NCBI GenBank assembly: GCA_937900135.1
Contig: CALCDJ010000002.1
Span: 1-64,000, forward strand
Origin: an uncultured Blautia sp.
Lineage (GTDB): Bacteria > Bacillota > Clostridia > Lachnospirales > Lachnospiraceae
Direction: 5' to 3'
DNA length: 64,000 nucleotides
Below are positions 23,681-32,602 of this stretch, piece by piece. The position numbers and the translations under genes are program-made. The notes beneath the pieces were generated by a model. The model had not been told where the DNA came from. It saw only the letters and a program-made list of their open reading frames with translations, and made no database searches. Position 1 is the first letter of the stretch. Each line of letters begins with the position of its first letter.

Positions 23681-24619
23681 ATGCAGGATTACATGGCACC
23701 CATGGAGGGTGTGACCAATTATATTTATCGAAACGCCTATCACAAATTTTTTTATCCCATGGATAAATACTTTACTCCCTTCCTTTCCGCCAAACCCAAC
23801 AAAAGACTAAGCGACAAGGAAATCCGGGAAATCTCCCCGGAAACCAATCCAGGGCTTCCTGTCATTCCCCAGATCCTTGGCAACCAAGGGGATGATTTCA
23901 TAGAAACAGCCCGTCTTGTCATGGATTACGGCCATCAGGAGATCAACCTGAATCTGGGCTGTCCCTCCGGGACTGTGACTGCCAAAGGCAAGGGCGCCGG
24001 ATTCCTGGGAGAACCGGAGAAGCTGGATCGGTTTCTGGATCAGATTTTTTCCGGACTGGATATCCGGATTTCTATAAAAACAAGGATTGGAACCCATTAC
24101 GAAGAGGACTGGGAGGAGCTTCTGAAGATTTATCAGAAATATCCCATCCAGGAGCTGATCATCCATCCCCGTCTTCTGAAGGATTATTACCAGAACCATC
24201 CAAGGCTGGAAACTTTTGAGGAAGCAGTCAAGGTCTGCAAAATGCCTCTCTGTTACAATGGAGATCTGTTCACCGTGGATGCCTGTGAAACAATCGCCCG
24301 GCGTTTTCCCACCATATCCAGTCTGATGTATGGCAGAGGACTGATCCGCAATCCTTTCCTGGTTGGAATGTTCCGGGAAGGACGTATGCCGGACAAAAAA
24401 GTGCTTAGAAGCTTTCATGAGGAAGTGTACCATGCGTATCAGGAGCAGGTCAGTGGAGAGCGCAATGTGCTGTTCCGCATGAAGGAGTTCTGGAGTTATC
24501 AGGGCGCCCTGTTTGCAGACAGCGAGAAACTAATGAAAAAAATAAAAAAAGCGCAGCATTTAAGGGAATATGAGTCGGTTGTCTCTGCGCTCTTTGCCCA
24601 GTGTTCCCTTCGTGTCTGA
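23681..24619 (+). CDS. tRNA-dihydrouridine synthase (Dus family)
   Basis: This 312-residue FMN enzyme reduces uridine in tRNA D-loops. The TIM-barrel opens with the FMN motif MAPMEGVTNYIYRN, carries the catalytic Cys in NLGCPSGTVTAKGKGAGFL (about residue 93), the substrate-site IHPR and the late FMN-phosphate motif MYGRGLIRNPFL. The start has GGAG upstream and lies 38 bp after rlmH. It fits the divergent Firmicute group rather than DusB. Substrate position is not predictable here. Confidence 0.9.
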   Translation: MQDYMAPMEGVTNYIYRNAYHKFFYPMDKYFTPFLSAKPNKRLSDKEIREISPETNPGLPVIPQILGNQGDDFIETARLVMDYGHQEINLNLGCPSGTVTAKGKGAGFLGEPEKLDRFLDQIFSGLDIRISIKTRIGTHYEEDWEELLKIYQKYPIQELIIHPRLLKDYYQNHPRLETFEEAVKVCKMPLCYNGDLFTVDACETIARRFPTISSLMYGRGLIRNPFLVGMFREGRMPDKKVLRSFHEEVYHAYQEQVSGERNVLFRMKEFWSYQGALFADSEKLMKKIKKAQHLREYESVVSALFAQCSLRV

Positions 24620-24638
24620 GCCTTTTTCAGGAGGATTT

Positions 24639-25184
24639 ATGGATTTACAACGGTTTGAGGAATTTATTTCCCAGTATCCCATTTATGAATATCGTCTTAT
24701 AGAAACGAAGGATTTGTCTGTAGCGGAACGTGTGCGGATCATCTGTGAAAAAGAATGTGAGCGTTACAACACCACCTGGGCCTGTCCTCCCGGAGTGGGC
24801 ACCCTAAAAGAATGCGAACAGAAGATCAAGTCCTATCCCCAGGCCATCTTTTTTTCCAGTGTGGCAGAAGTTTCAGATCTTTTGAATATGGAAGAGATGC
24901 TTTCCACCAGAGACGCCCATGAGGCCCTTACCACCGCGGTGGGGGATTTTCTTAAGGAAGAGGGGCTGGAGGTTTATATCCTGTCCACAGAATCCTGTGA
25001 TCTCTGCGAGGAATGCGCTTACAAGGAAGGGAAGCCTTGCCGTTTTCCGGAGAAAATGCATCCCTGCCTGGAAAGCCATGGCGTGGTAGCCGCAGAAATC
25101 GTTGAGCGGGAACAGATGGAGTATGACCTGGGAGGAAACACCATCCTCTGGTTTTCCATGATCCTTTTCCGCGAAAAGCAATAA
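24639..25184 (+). CDS. DUF2284 metal-binding protein
   Basis: This 181-residue protein has conserved cysteines: CEKECERYNTTWACPPG (residues about 34-50) and a cluster CDLCEECAYKEGKPCRFPEKMHPC (about 125-150), the DUF2284 pattern thought to bind an iron-sulfur cluster or metal. The start at 24639 (MDLQRFEEF) follows CAGGAGG; the longer frame overlaps the dihydrouridine synthase in another frame. The function of the family is unknown. It is transcribed with the upstream gene, only 19 bp away. Confidence 0.85.
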   Translation: MDLQRFEEFISQYPIYEYRLIETKDLSVAERVRIICEKECERYNTTWACPPGVGTLKECEQKIKSYPQAIFFSSVAEVSDLLNMEEMLSTRDAHEALTTAVGDFLKEEGLEVYILSTESCDLCEECAYKEGKPCRFPEKMHPCLESHGVVAAEIVEREQMEYDLGGNTILWFSMILFREKQ

Positions 25185-25218
25185 ATCAGGGATTTCCCAA
25201 AAGATGCATAAGAATTTT

Positions 25219-25260
25219 CCCTCTGGCATACATTACAACAAAAAGCCAGGGGGATTTTTT
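25219..25260 (+). promoter_or_regulatory. Terminator-like hairpin overlapping the yqfC ribosome site
   Basis: CCCTCTGGC (25219-25227) pairs with GCCAGGGGG (25245-25253; one T-G pair, 17-nt loop), followed by A and T6, and then the ATG at 25261. The GGGGGA ribosome site is the 3' arm of the stem. The layout is the same as at 11357-11388. Confidence 0.6.
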
Positions 25261-25563
25261 ATGAAAAAAATGGACCACCTGAAGAACCAGCTGGTAACGG
25301 CGCTGGAGGTTCCGGCTGACCTGGCCTACGGGGAGCCTGTGGTTACGGTGACAGGAAAGCATCGGGCTGTGGTGGAAAATTACCGCAGCATCCTCCGCTA
25401 CACAAAAGAAGAAATCCTTCTCCTGACCATGCATGGCAGGCTATCCATCCAGGGAAGGGGACTGAAGATTCCCTGCTACCATGGGGAGGAAATGGAAATT
25501 ACCGGGTGCATTTTTGGCGTCTTTCTGGAACCGCCGGAGGAAAGCCCATGGAAAAAATCCTGA
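25261..25563 (+). CDS. yqfC: Sporulation protein YqfC (YabP/YqfC family)
   Basis: This 100-residue protein carries the family pattern ALEVPADLAYGEPVVTVTGKHRAVVENYRSIL, with the RYTKEEILLLTMHGRLSIQG segment and an acidic tail. YqfC is a sigma-E-dependent mother-cell protein whose biochemical role is unknown. The ATG at 25261 follows GGGGGA; an extension to 25204 has no ribosome site. It overlaps yqfD by 16 bp, matching the usual yqfC-yqfD pair of endospore formers, and supports a spore-forming host. Confidence 0.9.
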   Translation: MKKMDHLKNQLVTALEVPADLAYGEPVVTVTGKHRAVVENYRSILRYTKEEILLLTMHGRLSIQGRGLKIPCYHGEEMEITGCIFGVFLEPPEESPWKKS

Positions 25564-26777
25564 ATCGTCTGTCCGGTACCGTGAAGCTTCTGGTGACAGG
25601 AGCCCAGACCGGACGGTTTCTGAACCTTTGCAAGGCCAACGGAATCCTTCTGAAGGAGATTTGCGCCTGGGAGGAAACCAGCTTCACCTGCAGCCTTCCT
25701 CTGAGCCAGTTCTTTCTTCTGGGCCCCATCCGAAGAAAAACCAGGGTGCGGATACATATTCTGGAAAAACGGGGACTGCCTTTTTTTCTTCACCGGAACC
25801 AAAAGCGGAAAACCTTTTTTGTCAGTCTGCTCCTGGCTCTTTGTCTTACGGGGATTCTGTCTCTGCGCATCTGGAACATTCATATAGAGGGAAATGAGAA
25901 AAACAGCACCCCGGAGCTTTTGTCCTTTCTGGAAGGCCAGGGCATTGTCCACGGAATCCCCAAACACAGGATCAACTGCAGCGACATTGCTGCGTCAGTA
26001 CGTAAGGCGTATCCGGAAATCACCTGGGTTTCCGCCAGGGTGGAAGGGGTACGCCTGATTCTCACGGTACAGGAGGGGGCCTTTCCCAAAGTCCAGAAAC
26101 AGGAACAGGAAACTCCCTGCAGTCTGGTTTCCCAGTGTACCGGCACCATTGTGGATATGGTAACACGAAGGGGAGTGCCGGTGCTTCAGGTGGGAGATAC
26201 CTGCGAAAAAGGAGAGCTTCTGGTGGAAGGGCGTCTGGAAATCAAAAATGACAGCCAGGAGGTAATCCGGTATGACTACGTTCCCTCAGATGCAGATATC
26301 TATGTCCGCCACAAGCTGGCTTACTACGAAAGCATTCCCAGAGTTTATGAGAAACAGACCTTTACCGGAAAAGAAGAGAAGGGCTTCTTTCTGAAGCTGG
26401 GCTCATGGAATCTGTTTCTGGGGCCAGGACAAAGAGAAAACCATGATCTGCTCCTGGAAGAAAAGCCACTTCGCCTTACTGAAAACTTTACTCTTCCCCT
26501 TTCCTTTGGCACCCTTTTGTCCCGGGAATTCCAAAAAGAAAAGGGCAGATACACAAAGGAACAGGTTAAAGAAAAAGCGTTGGCCCGCCTTCATCTTTAC
26601 CAGAAGAAACTATTGTCCCGGGGAATCCAGATTGTGGATCAGTCCCTGAAAACCCAGGTCACGGAAGAGGCCTGCACCGTACGGGGCTATTTCACGGTAA
26701 TCGAAAAAACAGGAAAAAAAGTCTCGGTAGAACGGCTGCCTCAGCCCAAATCAGAAGAAGAACCACATGTTTTCTGA
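25548..26777 (+). CDS. yqfD: Sporulation protein YqfD
   Basis: This 409-residue membrane protein starts with the YqfD signature (residues 1-50), where FLNLCKANGILLKEICAWEE resembles the family's recognition region. One membrane segment follows (about 94-112, FFVSLLLALCLTGILSLRIW), then a long extracytoplasmic part (NIHIEGNE..., FtsQ/POTRA-like). The start at 25548 has GGAGG inside the end of yqfC. YqfD is needed for efficient sporulation in B. subtilis, where it lies directly upstream of phoH. Here a 22-kb type IV pilus locus follows instead. Confidence 0.9.
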   Translation: MEKILNRLSGTVKLLVTGAQTGRFLNLCKANGILLKEICAWEETSFTCSLPLSQFFLLGPIRRKTRVRIHILEKRGLPFFLHRNQKRKTFFVSLLLALCLTGILSLRIWNIHIEGNEKNSTPELLSFLEGQGIVHGIPKHRINCSDIAASVRKAYPEITWVSARVEGVRLILTVQEGAFPKVQKQEQETPCSLVSQCTGTIVDMVTRRGVPVLQVGDTCEKGELLVEGRLEIKNDSQEVIRYDYVPSDADIYVRHKLAYYESIPRVYEKQTFTGKEEKGFFLKLGSWNLFLGPGQRENHDLLLEEKPLRLTENFTLPLSFGTLLSREFQKEKGRYTKEQVKEKALARLHLYQKKLLSRGIQIVDQSLKTQVTEEACTVRGYFTVIEKTGKKVSVERLPQPKSEEEPHVF

Positions 26778-26868
26778 AAAAAATATAGTAAATAAAAAAG
26801 TGACGAACTTTATGAGAAGGCTTTCTCCTTTGCAACTGGGAAAACAGACAAAAGAAGGGGAGCATTTA

Positions 26869-26897
26869 TTGACAAATTCGGCAAATTGAATTATGAT
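26869..26897 (+). promoter_or_regulatory. Promoter of the type IV pilus operon
   Basis: TTGACA (26869-26874), 17 bp, TATGAT (26892-26897), near-consensus. It leaves an AT-rich leader of about 90 nt before the first gene. I saw no recognisable riboswitch in the leader. Confidence 0.75.
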
Positions 26898-26991
26898 CAA
26901 AAGTACCATTGATAAAAAATACAAAAAATGATAAAAAAATCGAATATGATTTTTCCAAAAACCATATTCCTGGAAGGAAGGAAAAACGCGT

Positions 26992-28686
26992 ATGCCTCTG
27001 AGACGTGAACGAATGCGATTGGGAGATCTTCTGGTGAAGCAGCAGCTTCTCACGGAAGACGACTTACAAAGTGCCCTGGAGAAACAAAAGGGCAGCGGCA
27101 AGAAAATCGGAGAGATCCTGGTAGAAGAGGGGTATCTTTCGGATGATGTGATTGCCCGGGCGCTTCAGATGCAGCTGGGACTTCATGTGGTTCAGCTTAC
27201 AGGCATTACCATCCCTGAGGAAGTCCGGAATCTGGTGAGTGTGGATCTCCTCAAGAAATATGAGGTGATTCCCTTTGAACTGGATGCCTATAATGCCAAT
27301 ATTCTTCATCTTGCCATGTCAGATCCCATGGATATGGCTGCCATAGATGATTTATCCATTGTAACCAATCTTCAGATTGAACCTTATATTGCCACAAGCC
27401 GCGAGATCCAGGCAGCCATTGACCGCTTTTATGGATCTGCGGAAACTTTAAATGCAGCCCGCCGGTTTACCCAGGAGCGGGCTATGCTTCGTGGTCTTTC
27501 TGCAGAGGACGATCTGGAAGACAGCGTCAGCGATGCCCCTATTGTGCAGCTGGTCCGTTCCCTGTTTGAACAGGCCATCCGCCAGAGAGCCAGCGATATC
27601 CATATTGAAGCGCTGGAAAACCACGTGCGTGTCCGTTACCGCATCGACGGCGCTCTTTTTGAAAAAATGATGTACGACAACAGTCTTCTTCCGGCCATTT
27701 CCACCCGCATCAAGATTATGGGCGGCATGGATATTTCCGAGAAGCGCAAGCCCCAGGACGGACGTATGACCGTGATGGTGGACCGACAGGAATACGACAT
27801 CCGTGTTTCCTCTATTCCCACGGTACACGGAGAGAAGCTGGTGCTTCGTATTTCCTCCAAGCTGGGACTTACCCGCAATAAGATGGAGCTTGGCTTTACC
27901 CCGGAAGAGATGAAACGCTTTGACCATATGCTGGCCCATCCCTTTGGGATTATCTTTGTCACCGGTCCCACAGGAAGTGGAAAATCCACCACCCTTTATA
28001 CGGCGCTTTCCCAGCTGAATAAGGAATCTGTAAATATTGTGACTGTGGAAGACCCGGTGGAGGCAGATATTGAGGGAATCAACCAGATTCAGGTCAATCC
28101 CAAGGTGAATTTAACCTTTGCCTCAGCCCTTCGTTCCATTCTCCGTCAGGACCCGGATATCATCATGATCGGTGAAATCCGTGACCCGGAAACTGCATCC
28201 ATTGCTGTGCAGGCATCCATCACCGGACATCTGGTGGTTTCCACCCTGCATACCAACAATGCAGTGGGAACTCTGGATCGTATGGCAGATATGGGTGTGG
28301 AGCGTTATCTGATCGCCGACTCCGTGGTAGGCGTAATTGCCCAGCGTCTGGTGCGCCGCCTCTGCCCTCACTGTAAGAAGAAACGTCCTGCCACCGAGGA
28401 AGAGAAGCGGATCATGAAGCTTCCCCTGGACAAAGAGCAGGAAATTTATGAACCGGCAGGGTGCAATCTCTGTAACCAGACCGGATATTTTGGACGGACA
28501 GGAATTTTCGAGATCATGGAAGTGGACGACAACCTGCGCCGCCTGATTTCCAGCCACGGAACCACGGAGGAGCTTATGCAGGCTGCCAGAGAGAGCGGAA
28601 TGCAGACCCTTCGGGAAAACGGTGTACGCGCCGTTCTGGAAGGCATTACCTCTTTTGAGGAAATGATGAAAGCATCTTACGAATAG
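26992..28686 (+). CDS. pilB: Type IV pilus assembly ATPase PilB
   Basis: This 564-residue hexameric ATPase powers pilus extension. An N-terminal MshEN/GspE-N domain (about residues 1-150, RLGDLLVKQQLLTEDDL and GEILVEEGYLSDD) precedes the core with RASDIHIE, Walker A GPTGSGKST (about 325-333), the Asp box and Walker B DPDIIMIGEIRD (about 387-398), plus the His box TGHLVVSTLHTN. A zinc tetracysteine site (CPHC at 458-461, CNLC at 491-494) marks assembly ATPases rather than PilT. It has AAGGAAGG upstream and opens the 22-kb pilus operon. Confidence 0.93.
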   Translation: MPLRRERMRLGDLLVKQQLLTEDDLQSALEKQKGSGKKIGEILVEEGYLSDDVIARALQMQLGLHVVQLTGITIPEEVRNLVSVDLLKKYEVIPFELDAYNANILHLAMSDPMDMAAIDDLSIVTNLQIEPYIATSREIQAAIDRFYGSAETLNAARRFTQERAMLRGLSAEDDLEDSVSDAPIVQLVRSLFEQAIRQRASDIHIEALENHVRVRYRIDGALFEKMMYDNSLLPAISTRIKIMGGMDISEKRKPQDGRMTVMVDRQEYDIRVSSIPTVHGEKLVLRISSKLGLTRNKMELGFTPEEMKRFDHMLAHPFGIIFVTGPTGSGKSTTLYTALSQLNKESVNIVTVEDPVEADIEGINQIQVNPKVNLTFASALRSILRQDPDIIMIGEIRDPETASIAVQASITGHLVVSTLHTNNAVGTLDRMADMGVERYLIADSVVGVIAQRLVRRLCPHCKKKRPATEEEKRIMKLPLDKEQEIYEPAGCNLCNQTGYFGRTGIFEIMEVDDNLRRLISSHGTTEELMQAARESGMQTLRENGVRAVLEGITSFEEMMKASYE

Positions 28687-28699
28687 GATGGTATCTCTT

Positions 28700-29776
28700 A
28701 TGTACGATTTAAATGAACTTTTGATCCAATCCGGAGAAGTCAAGGCCTCTGATGTGCATCTCACTGTGGGACGGCCGCCCTGTTTCCGGATAAATGGGGT
28801 GCTGATCCCGGTGGAAGGGGAACGTCTCCTTCCGGATACCATGAAAGAAATGTTGTACCCCCTTCTGGACTCCCGGCATAAAAATGAACTGGAGAACCGG
28901 GGCCAGACGGATTTCGCCTATGCCATTTCCGGTGTGGGACGTTTCCGTGTGAATATTTTTCTCCAGAGAGGAACCCTGGCCGCTGTTATGCGTATCCTTC
29001 CCTTTACCATTCCGGAACCGGAAGAGCTGGGACTTCCTTCCCAGCTTTTAGAAATGACTACCCGCAAAAGAGGGCTTGTTCTTGTGACCGGACCTACGGG
29101 AAGCGGAAAATCCACCACGCTGGCCTCCATGATCCAGACTATTAATCGGAATTACCCCTATCATATCATTACCCTTGAAGACCCCATTGAGTATCTTCAT
29201 CCCCATGGGAAATCATTGGTAAATCAGCGAGAGATCGGAAGTGATTCCGAAAATTATGCAACTGCCCTGCGCGCAGCCCTTCGTCAGGACCCGGATGTGA
29301 TCCTAGTGGGAGAAATGCGTGACCTGGAGACCATTTCTACGGCCATTACTGCAGCAGAAACCGGCCATCTTGTTTTCTCCACCCTCCACACTGTGGGAGC
29401 GGACAAAACCATTGACCGCATCATCGACGTTTTCCCGCCGAACCAACAACAGCAGGTCCGCATTCAGCTGGCTGCTGTCCTGGAATGTATCGTATCTCAG
29501 CAGCTCCTGAAAAAAGCAGACGGTTCCGGCCGTGTGGCTGCTCTGGAAGTGCTGTTTGCCAACAATGCGGTGCGTAATCTTATCCGGGAATCCAAGACCT
29601 ATCAGATTCCTTCTATTATGCAAACCAGCAGACGCGCCGGCATGCAGCTGATGGACGACGCCATTTATGATCTTTTTATGAAAAAAGTGGTCTCCGCGGA
29701 GGAAGCCGTTATGTATGCCCGTGACCCGGTGGCCATGAACCAGAAGCTGAACTTCGGGGACTTTGATATGATGTAG
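28700..29776 (+). CDS. pilT: Type IV pilus retraction ATPase PilT
   Basis: This 358-residue ATPase depolymerises pili and drives twitching and DNA or surface pulling. It has the PilT N-domain (ASDVHLTVGRPPCFRINGVL), Walker A GPTGSGKST (from about residue 131), Walker B DPDVILVGEMRDLETI, the His box TGHLVFSTLHT and the PilT-specific AVRNLIRE (canonical AIRNLIRE), which separates it from PilB. The start at 28700 fits the AGGATGG ribosome site; an ATG at 28688 is too close to the previous stop. Its presence shows the pilus is meant to retract. Confidence 0.92.
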   Translation: MYDLNELLIQSGEVKASDVHLTVGRPPCFRINGVLIPVEGERLLPDTMKEMLYPLLDSRHKNELENRGQTDFAYAISGVGRFRVNIFLQRGTLAAVMRILPFTIPEPEELGLPSQLLEMTTRKRGLVLVTGPTGSGKSTTLASMIQTINRNYPYHIITLEDPIEYLHPHGKSLVNQREIGSDSENYATALRAALRQDPDVILVGEMRDLETISTAITAAETGHLVFSTLHTVGADKTIDRIIDVFPPNQQQQVRIQLAAVLECIVSQQLLKKADGSGRVAALEVLFANNAVRNLIRESKTYQIPSIMQTSRRAGMQLMDDAIYDLFMKKVVSAEEAVMYARDPVAMNQKLNFGDFDMM

Positions 29777-29809
29777 TCCCCAGAAATCAAAAATACCCAG
29801 AAGGAAAGG

Positions 29810-31033
29810 ATGGAAGCCATGCCCGGCTATTTTTATAAGGCAGTAGACAAAAAGGGCCGCGAAAAAAAAGGCCAGATGGATGCGGAAAATCGGGAAAAGG
29901 TGGCAGAATACCTGAAGCGGGAAGGGCTTCTTCCCGTATCCATTAAAGAAAAAGGTCTTCTCACCAGAGATTTGGATTTTTCCATTGGCAAAAAAATCAA
30001 GCCCAGAGATTTAAGCGTATTCTGCCGGCAGTTTGTGAGCATTATGCAGGCTGGCGTTCCCATGAAGGAAGCGCTGCAGATGCTCCAGGAGCAGACAGAA
30101 AACAAAACATTAAAAAAAGCCCTTGGAGGTGTTCTCTCCAGCATTGAGAAAGGAAATACCCTGGCAGACTCCATGAGCGGTCAGGGAGATGTGTTTCCCC
30201 CCATGCTCATACATATGGTGGAAGCGGGAGAGCGCTCCGGAAACCTGGAAATGTCTTTTTCCCGTATGGCAATTCAATTTGAAAAAGAAGCCAAATTAAA
30301 GGCTACCGTAAAAAAAGCAACCATTTATCCCATTATCCTTATTATTGCAGCGATCGGCGTAATTGCCGTGATGCTCCTGTTTGTCATTCCGATCTTTATT
30401 GATATGTTTGCCGACCTGGATGTGGAAATGCCCGCCTTTACCATGGGCATCATGAACGCCAGCAAATGGCTGGGCCAATACTGGTATGTGGTGGCCCTGA
30501 GCCTGGTGATGCTTTTTGTCCTGTACCGGATGCTATATCAGACCCAATCAGGACGTTTCTATATTGATAAACTGAAAATGAAAATGCCCCTGTTCGGCAA
30601 GCTGACAGTAAAGACAGCCTGCGCCCAGTTCGCAAGACTGACCAGCACCCTTTTGACTGCGGGAATTTCCACCATTGACTGTCTGGAAATTGTATCCCGG
30701 ATCATGAGGAACATCCACTATGCCAATGCGCTGCTGGACGTTCGCGGAGAGGTCATGAAGGGAATTCCCATTTCCGAGCCTCTGAAAACCTCCGGCATTT
30801 TTCCTCCCATGGTCTATCACATGACGGGCATTGGAGAGGAAACCAGTAATCTGGAGAAAATGCTGGATAAACTGGCAGACTATTATGACGAAGAAGTGGA
30901 GCAGACCACCCAGGCCATCATTGCCGCCATGGAGCCTTTGATCATTGTATTTATGGCTCTTGTCATTGGAAGCCTGGTCATTGCCATGATCATGCCAATC
31001 GGAACGCTGTATTCCGGTCTGGAAAACCTGTAA
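29810..31033 (+). CDS. pilC: Type IV pilus inner-membrane platform protein PilC
   Basis: This 407-residue polytopic GspF-family protein sits on the membrane above PilB and PilT. It has two homologous T2SSF domains (about residues 70-195 and 270-395). Each ends in a membrane segment, with a further hydrophobic pair between them (PIILIIAAIGVIAVMLLFVIPIF and WYVVALSLVMLFVLY); the last segment is LIIVFMALVIGSLVIAMIMPI. Conserved FCRQFVSIMQAGVP and FARLTSTLLTAGIS motifs mark both repeats. The start may be 29810 or the ATG at 29819, both near AAGGAAAGG. Confidence 0.92.
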   Translation: MEAMPGYFYKAVDKKGREKKGQMDAENREKVAEYLKREGLLPVSIKEKGLLTRDLDFSIGKKIKPRDLSVFCRQFVSIMQAGVPMKEALQMLQEQTENKTLKKALGGVLSSIEKGNTLADSMSGQGDVFPPMLIHMVEAGERSGNLEMSFSRMAIQFEKEAKLKATVKKATIYPIILIIAAIGVIAVMLLFVIPIFIDMFADLDVEMPAFTMGIMNASKWLGQYWYVVALSLVMLFVLYRMLYQTQSGRFYIDKLKMKMPLFGKLTVKTACAQFARLTSTLLTAGISTIDCLEIVSRIMRNIHYANALLDVRGEVMKGIPISEPLKTSGIFPPMVYHMTGIGEETSNLEKMLDKLADYYDEEVEQTTQAIIAAMEPLIIVFMALVIGSLVIAMIMPIGTLYSGLENL

Positions 31034-31193
31034 GATCACGCCTTGGGAAATGGATGACCCGCAGCGATACATCAGGGAAGCTGTGTTCATCATAAAGTGT
31101 AAGGAAATAAGGGAAAAGGAGGAGAATTAAACGAGCCCAATATGTCCGTTCTCAAATATGCGGATAAAAATATAATAAAAGGAGATAGCAAGT

Positions 31194-31682
31194 ATGTTAA
31201 AGTTATTTAAAAAAGAAAAGAAAAACAACAAAGGCTTCACTCTGGTGGAACTGGTAGTTGTAGTAGCCATTCTGGCGATTTTAGTCGGACTTCTGGCACC
31301 ACAGTATACGAAGTATGTAGAAAGATCCAGAAAAGCAGCTGATGCAGCTAATTTGGATAATCTGGTAAAGGCAACACAGGTAGCTTTAGCTGATAATACA
31401 TACAGTGAACTTATTCCTATAACCCCAGATGGAAAAGTAACAGTTACTATAACAATTACACCAAATGAAACAACAGCAATAGCTAATCCTGTTGATAGAC
31501 AGGAGAACATAGAAAGCGCCTTAACGGAATACTGTGGAAACAACTGGGATAAAACCACATTAAAATCCAAATCCTGGGAAAGTAGTAAGATCATGGCTGT
31601 TCTAACTATTGATAGCAAAGCTTCTGTAACTGTAAAATATACACCAGAGGATCTGAAAAACAAAGAAGGCGCTGACGCATAA
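31194..31682 (+). CDS. pilA: Major type IV pilin
   Basis: This 162-residue prepilin has a short leader MLKLFKKEKKNNKG, cleaved before F15 to give the mature FTLVELVVVVAILAILVGLL with the conserved Glu at +5. The hydrophobic N-terminal helix is followed by a globular domain rich in Thr/Val, with a single cysteine. The 160-bp gap upstream holds an isolated AAGGAGGAG (about 31117-31125) with no usable ORF, a TATAAT at 31171-31176 and a GGAG site, so the pilin may have a promoter of its own for high expression. It is the only small, high-copy-type pilin in the locus. Confidence 0.9.
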   Translation: MLKLFKKEKKNNKGFTLVELVVVVAILAILVGLLAPQYTKYVERSRKAADAANLDNLVKATQVALADNTYSELIPITPDGKVTVTITITPNETTAIANPVDRQENIESALTEYCGNNWDKTTLKSKSWESSKIMAVLTIDSKASVTVKYTPEDLKNKEGADA

Positions 31683-31729
31683 CCTGTGATTTTGCGCTCT
31701 ATTATCACTGCAACAAGAAAGGCCCCCTT

Positions 31730-32500
31730 ATGATCCCCTTACCCTTACTGGAAATCATTCCATATATCATCCTATTTATATACGGAACCATCGTAGGCAG
31801 CTTCCTGAATGTATGCATTTACCGCATACCAGAAGGACAATCCATTGTCAAAAGCCCTTCCCACTGTATGACCTGTGGGAACCGGCTCAAATGGTACGAC
31901 ATGGTCCCTGTATTCAGCTGGCTGATTCTTGGCGGCAAATGCCGCAACTGCAAAGCCCCCATATCCCCCCAGTATCCTCTGATAGAGGCCGCCAACGGTC
32001 TTCTCTATCTCTGGATCGTGGGGGTAAATGGGTGGAATGCCCAAAGCCTTGTCTATACCCTGATGGCCTCAGCTCTGCTGACGCTAAGTATCATAGACTG
32101 GCGAACATATGAAATCCCGGTACAGATAAATCTGTTTCTTGCAGCTCTGGGAATTCTGGCAACAATCCTGGATGTTCCCCATCTGGTTTCCCACCTGATA
32201 GGAGCGGCAGCCATCAGCGTGCCTCTGTGGCTTCTTTATCTCCTTACAAAAGGAGCGGCCATCGGCGGCGGAGATATTAAATTAATGGCCGCGTGCGGTC
32301 TGATCCTTGGCTGGCAGAATATCGTTTTGGCATTTCTGCTTGCATGTATCCTGGGTTCTTTCATACATCTTCTGAGAATGAAACTCACCGGAGCCGGCAA
32401 AACCCTGGCAATGGGTCCCTACCTCTCCGCTGGGATTTTTGTAACAGCGTTGTATGGACAAACCTGGATTCATCAATACCTGGCTCTTTTGGGCATGTAA
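31730..32500 (+). CDS. pilD: Prepilin peptidase/N-methyltransferase PilD
   Basis: This 256-residue aspartic membrane protease (A24) cleaves prepilin leaders after Gly and methylates the new N-terminus. It shows the N-terminal methyltransferase-side loop with zinc cysteines (CMTCGNRLKWYDMVP... KCRNCKAPIS), catalytic Asp in SIIDWRTYEIP and the GGGDIKLMAACG motif with the second Asp, and about seven membrane segments. It would process the pilin at 31194 and the four minor pilins downstream. No other peptidase gene lies in the locus. Confidence 0.93.
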   Translation: MIPLPLLEIIPYIILFIYGTIVGSFLNVCIYRIPEGQSIVKSPSHCMTCGNRLKWYDMVPVFSWLILGGKCRNCKAPISPQYPLIEAANGLLYLWIVGVNGWNAQSLVYTLMASALLTLSIIDWRTYEIPVQINLFLAALGILATILDVPHLVSHLIGAAAISVPLWLLYLLTKGAAIGGGDIKLMAACGLILGWQNIVLAFLLACILGSFIHLLRMKLTGAGKTLAMGPYLSAGIFVTALYGQTWIHQYLALLGM

Positions 32501-32505
32501 ACAAA

Positions 32506-32529
32506 TAACCGGAAAACCTTTTCCGGTTA
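32506..32529 (+). repeat. Perfect inverted repeat between pilD and pilM
   Basis: TAACCGGAAAA (32506-32516) and TTTTCCGGTTA (32519-32529), 11 bp with a 2-bp centre and no T-run. It could be an RNA processing hairpin or a weak attenuator inside the operon. Confidence 0.6.
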
Positions 32530-32602
32530 CAAAAGTCCATTTCAGGAAAAATGAATTTTTGTAATCGGAAAAATACCCGTAATACAAATGGAGGAATTCC
32601 CT

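Noticed and set aside
26778..26991. Possible c-di-GMP riboswitch ahead of pilB
   Set aside because: I could not find the conserved core of the GEMM-I or GEMM-II class; only a promoter and an AT-rich leader are visible.
31142..31210. 22-codon frame in the pilA leader
   Set aside because: Runs into the pilA start in another frame and has no family or upstream ribosome site at proper distance.
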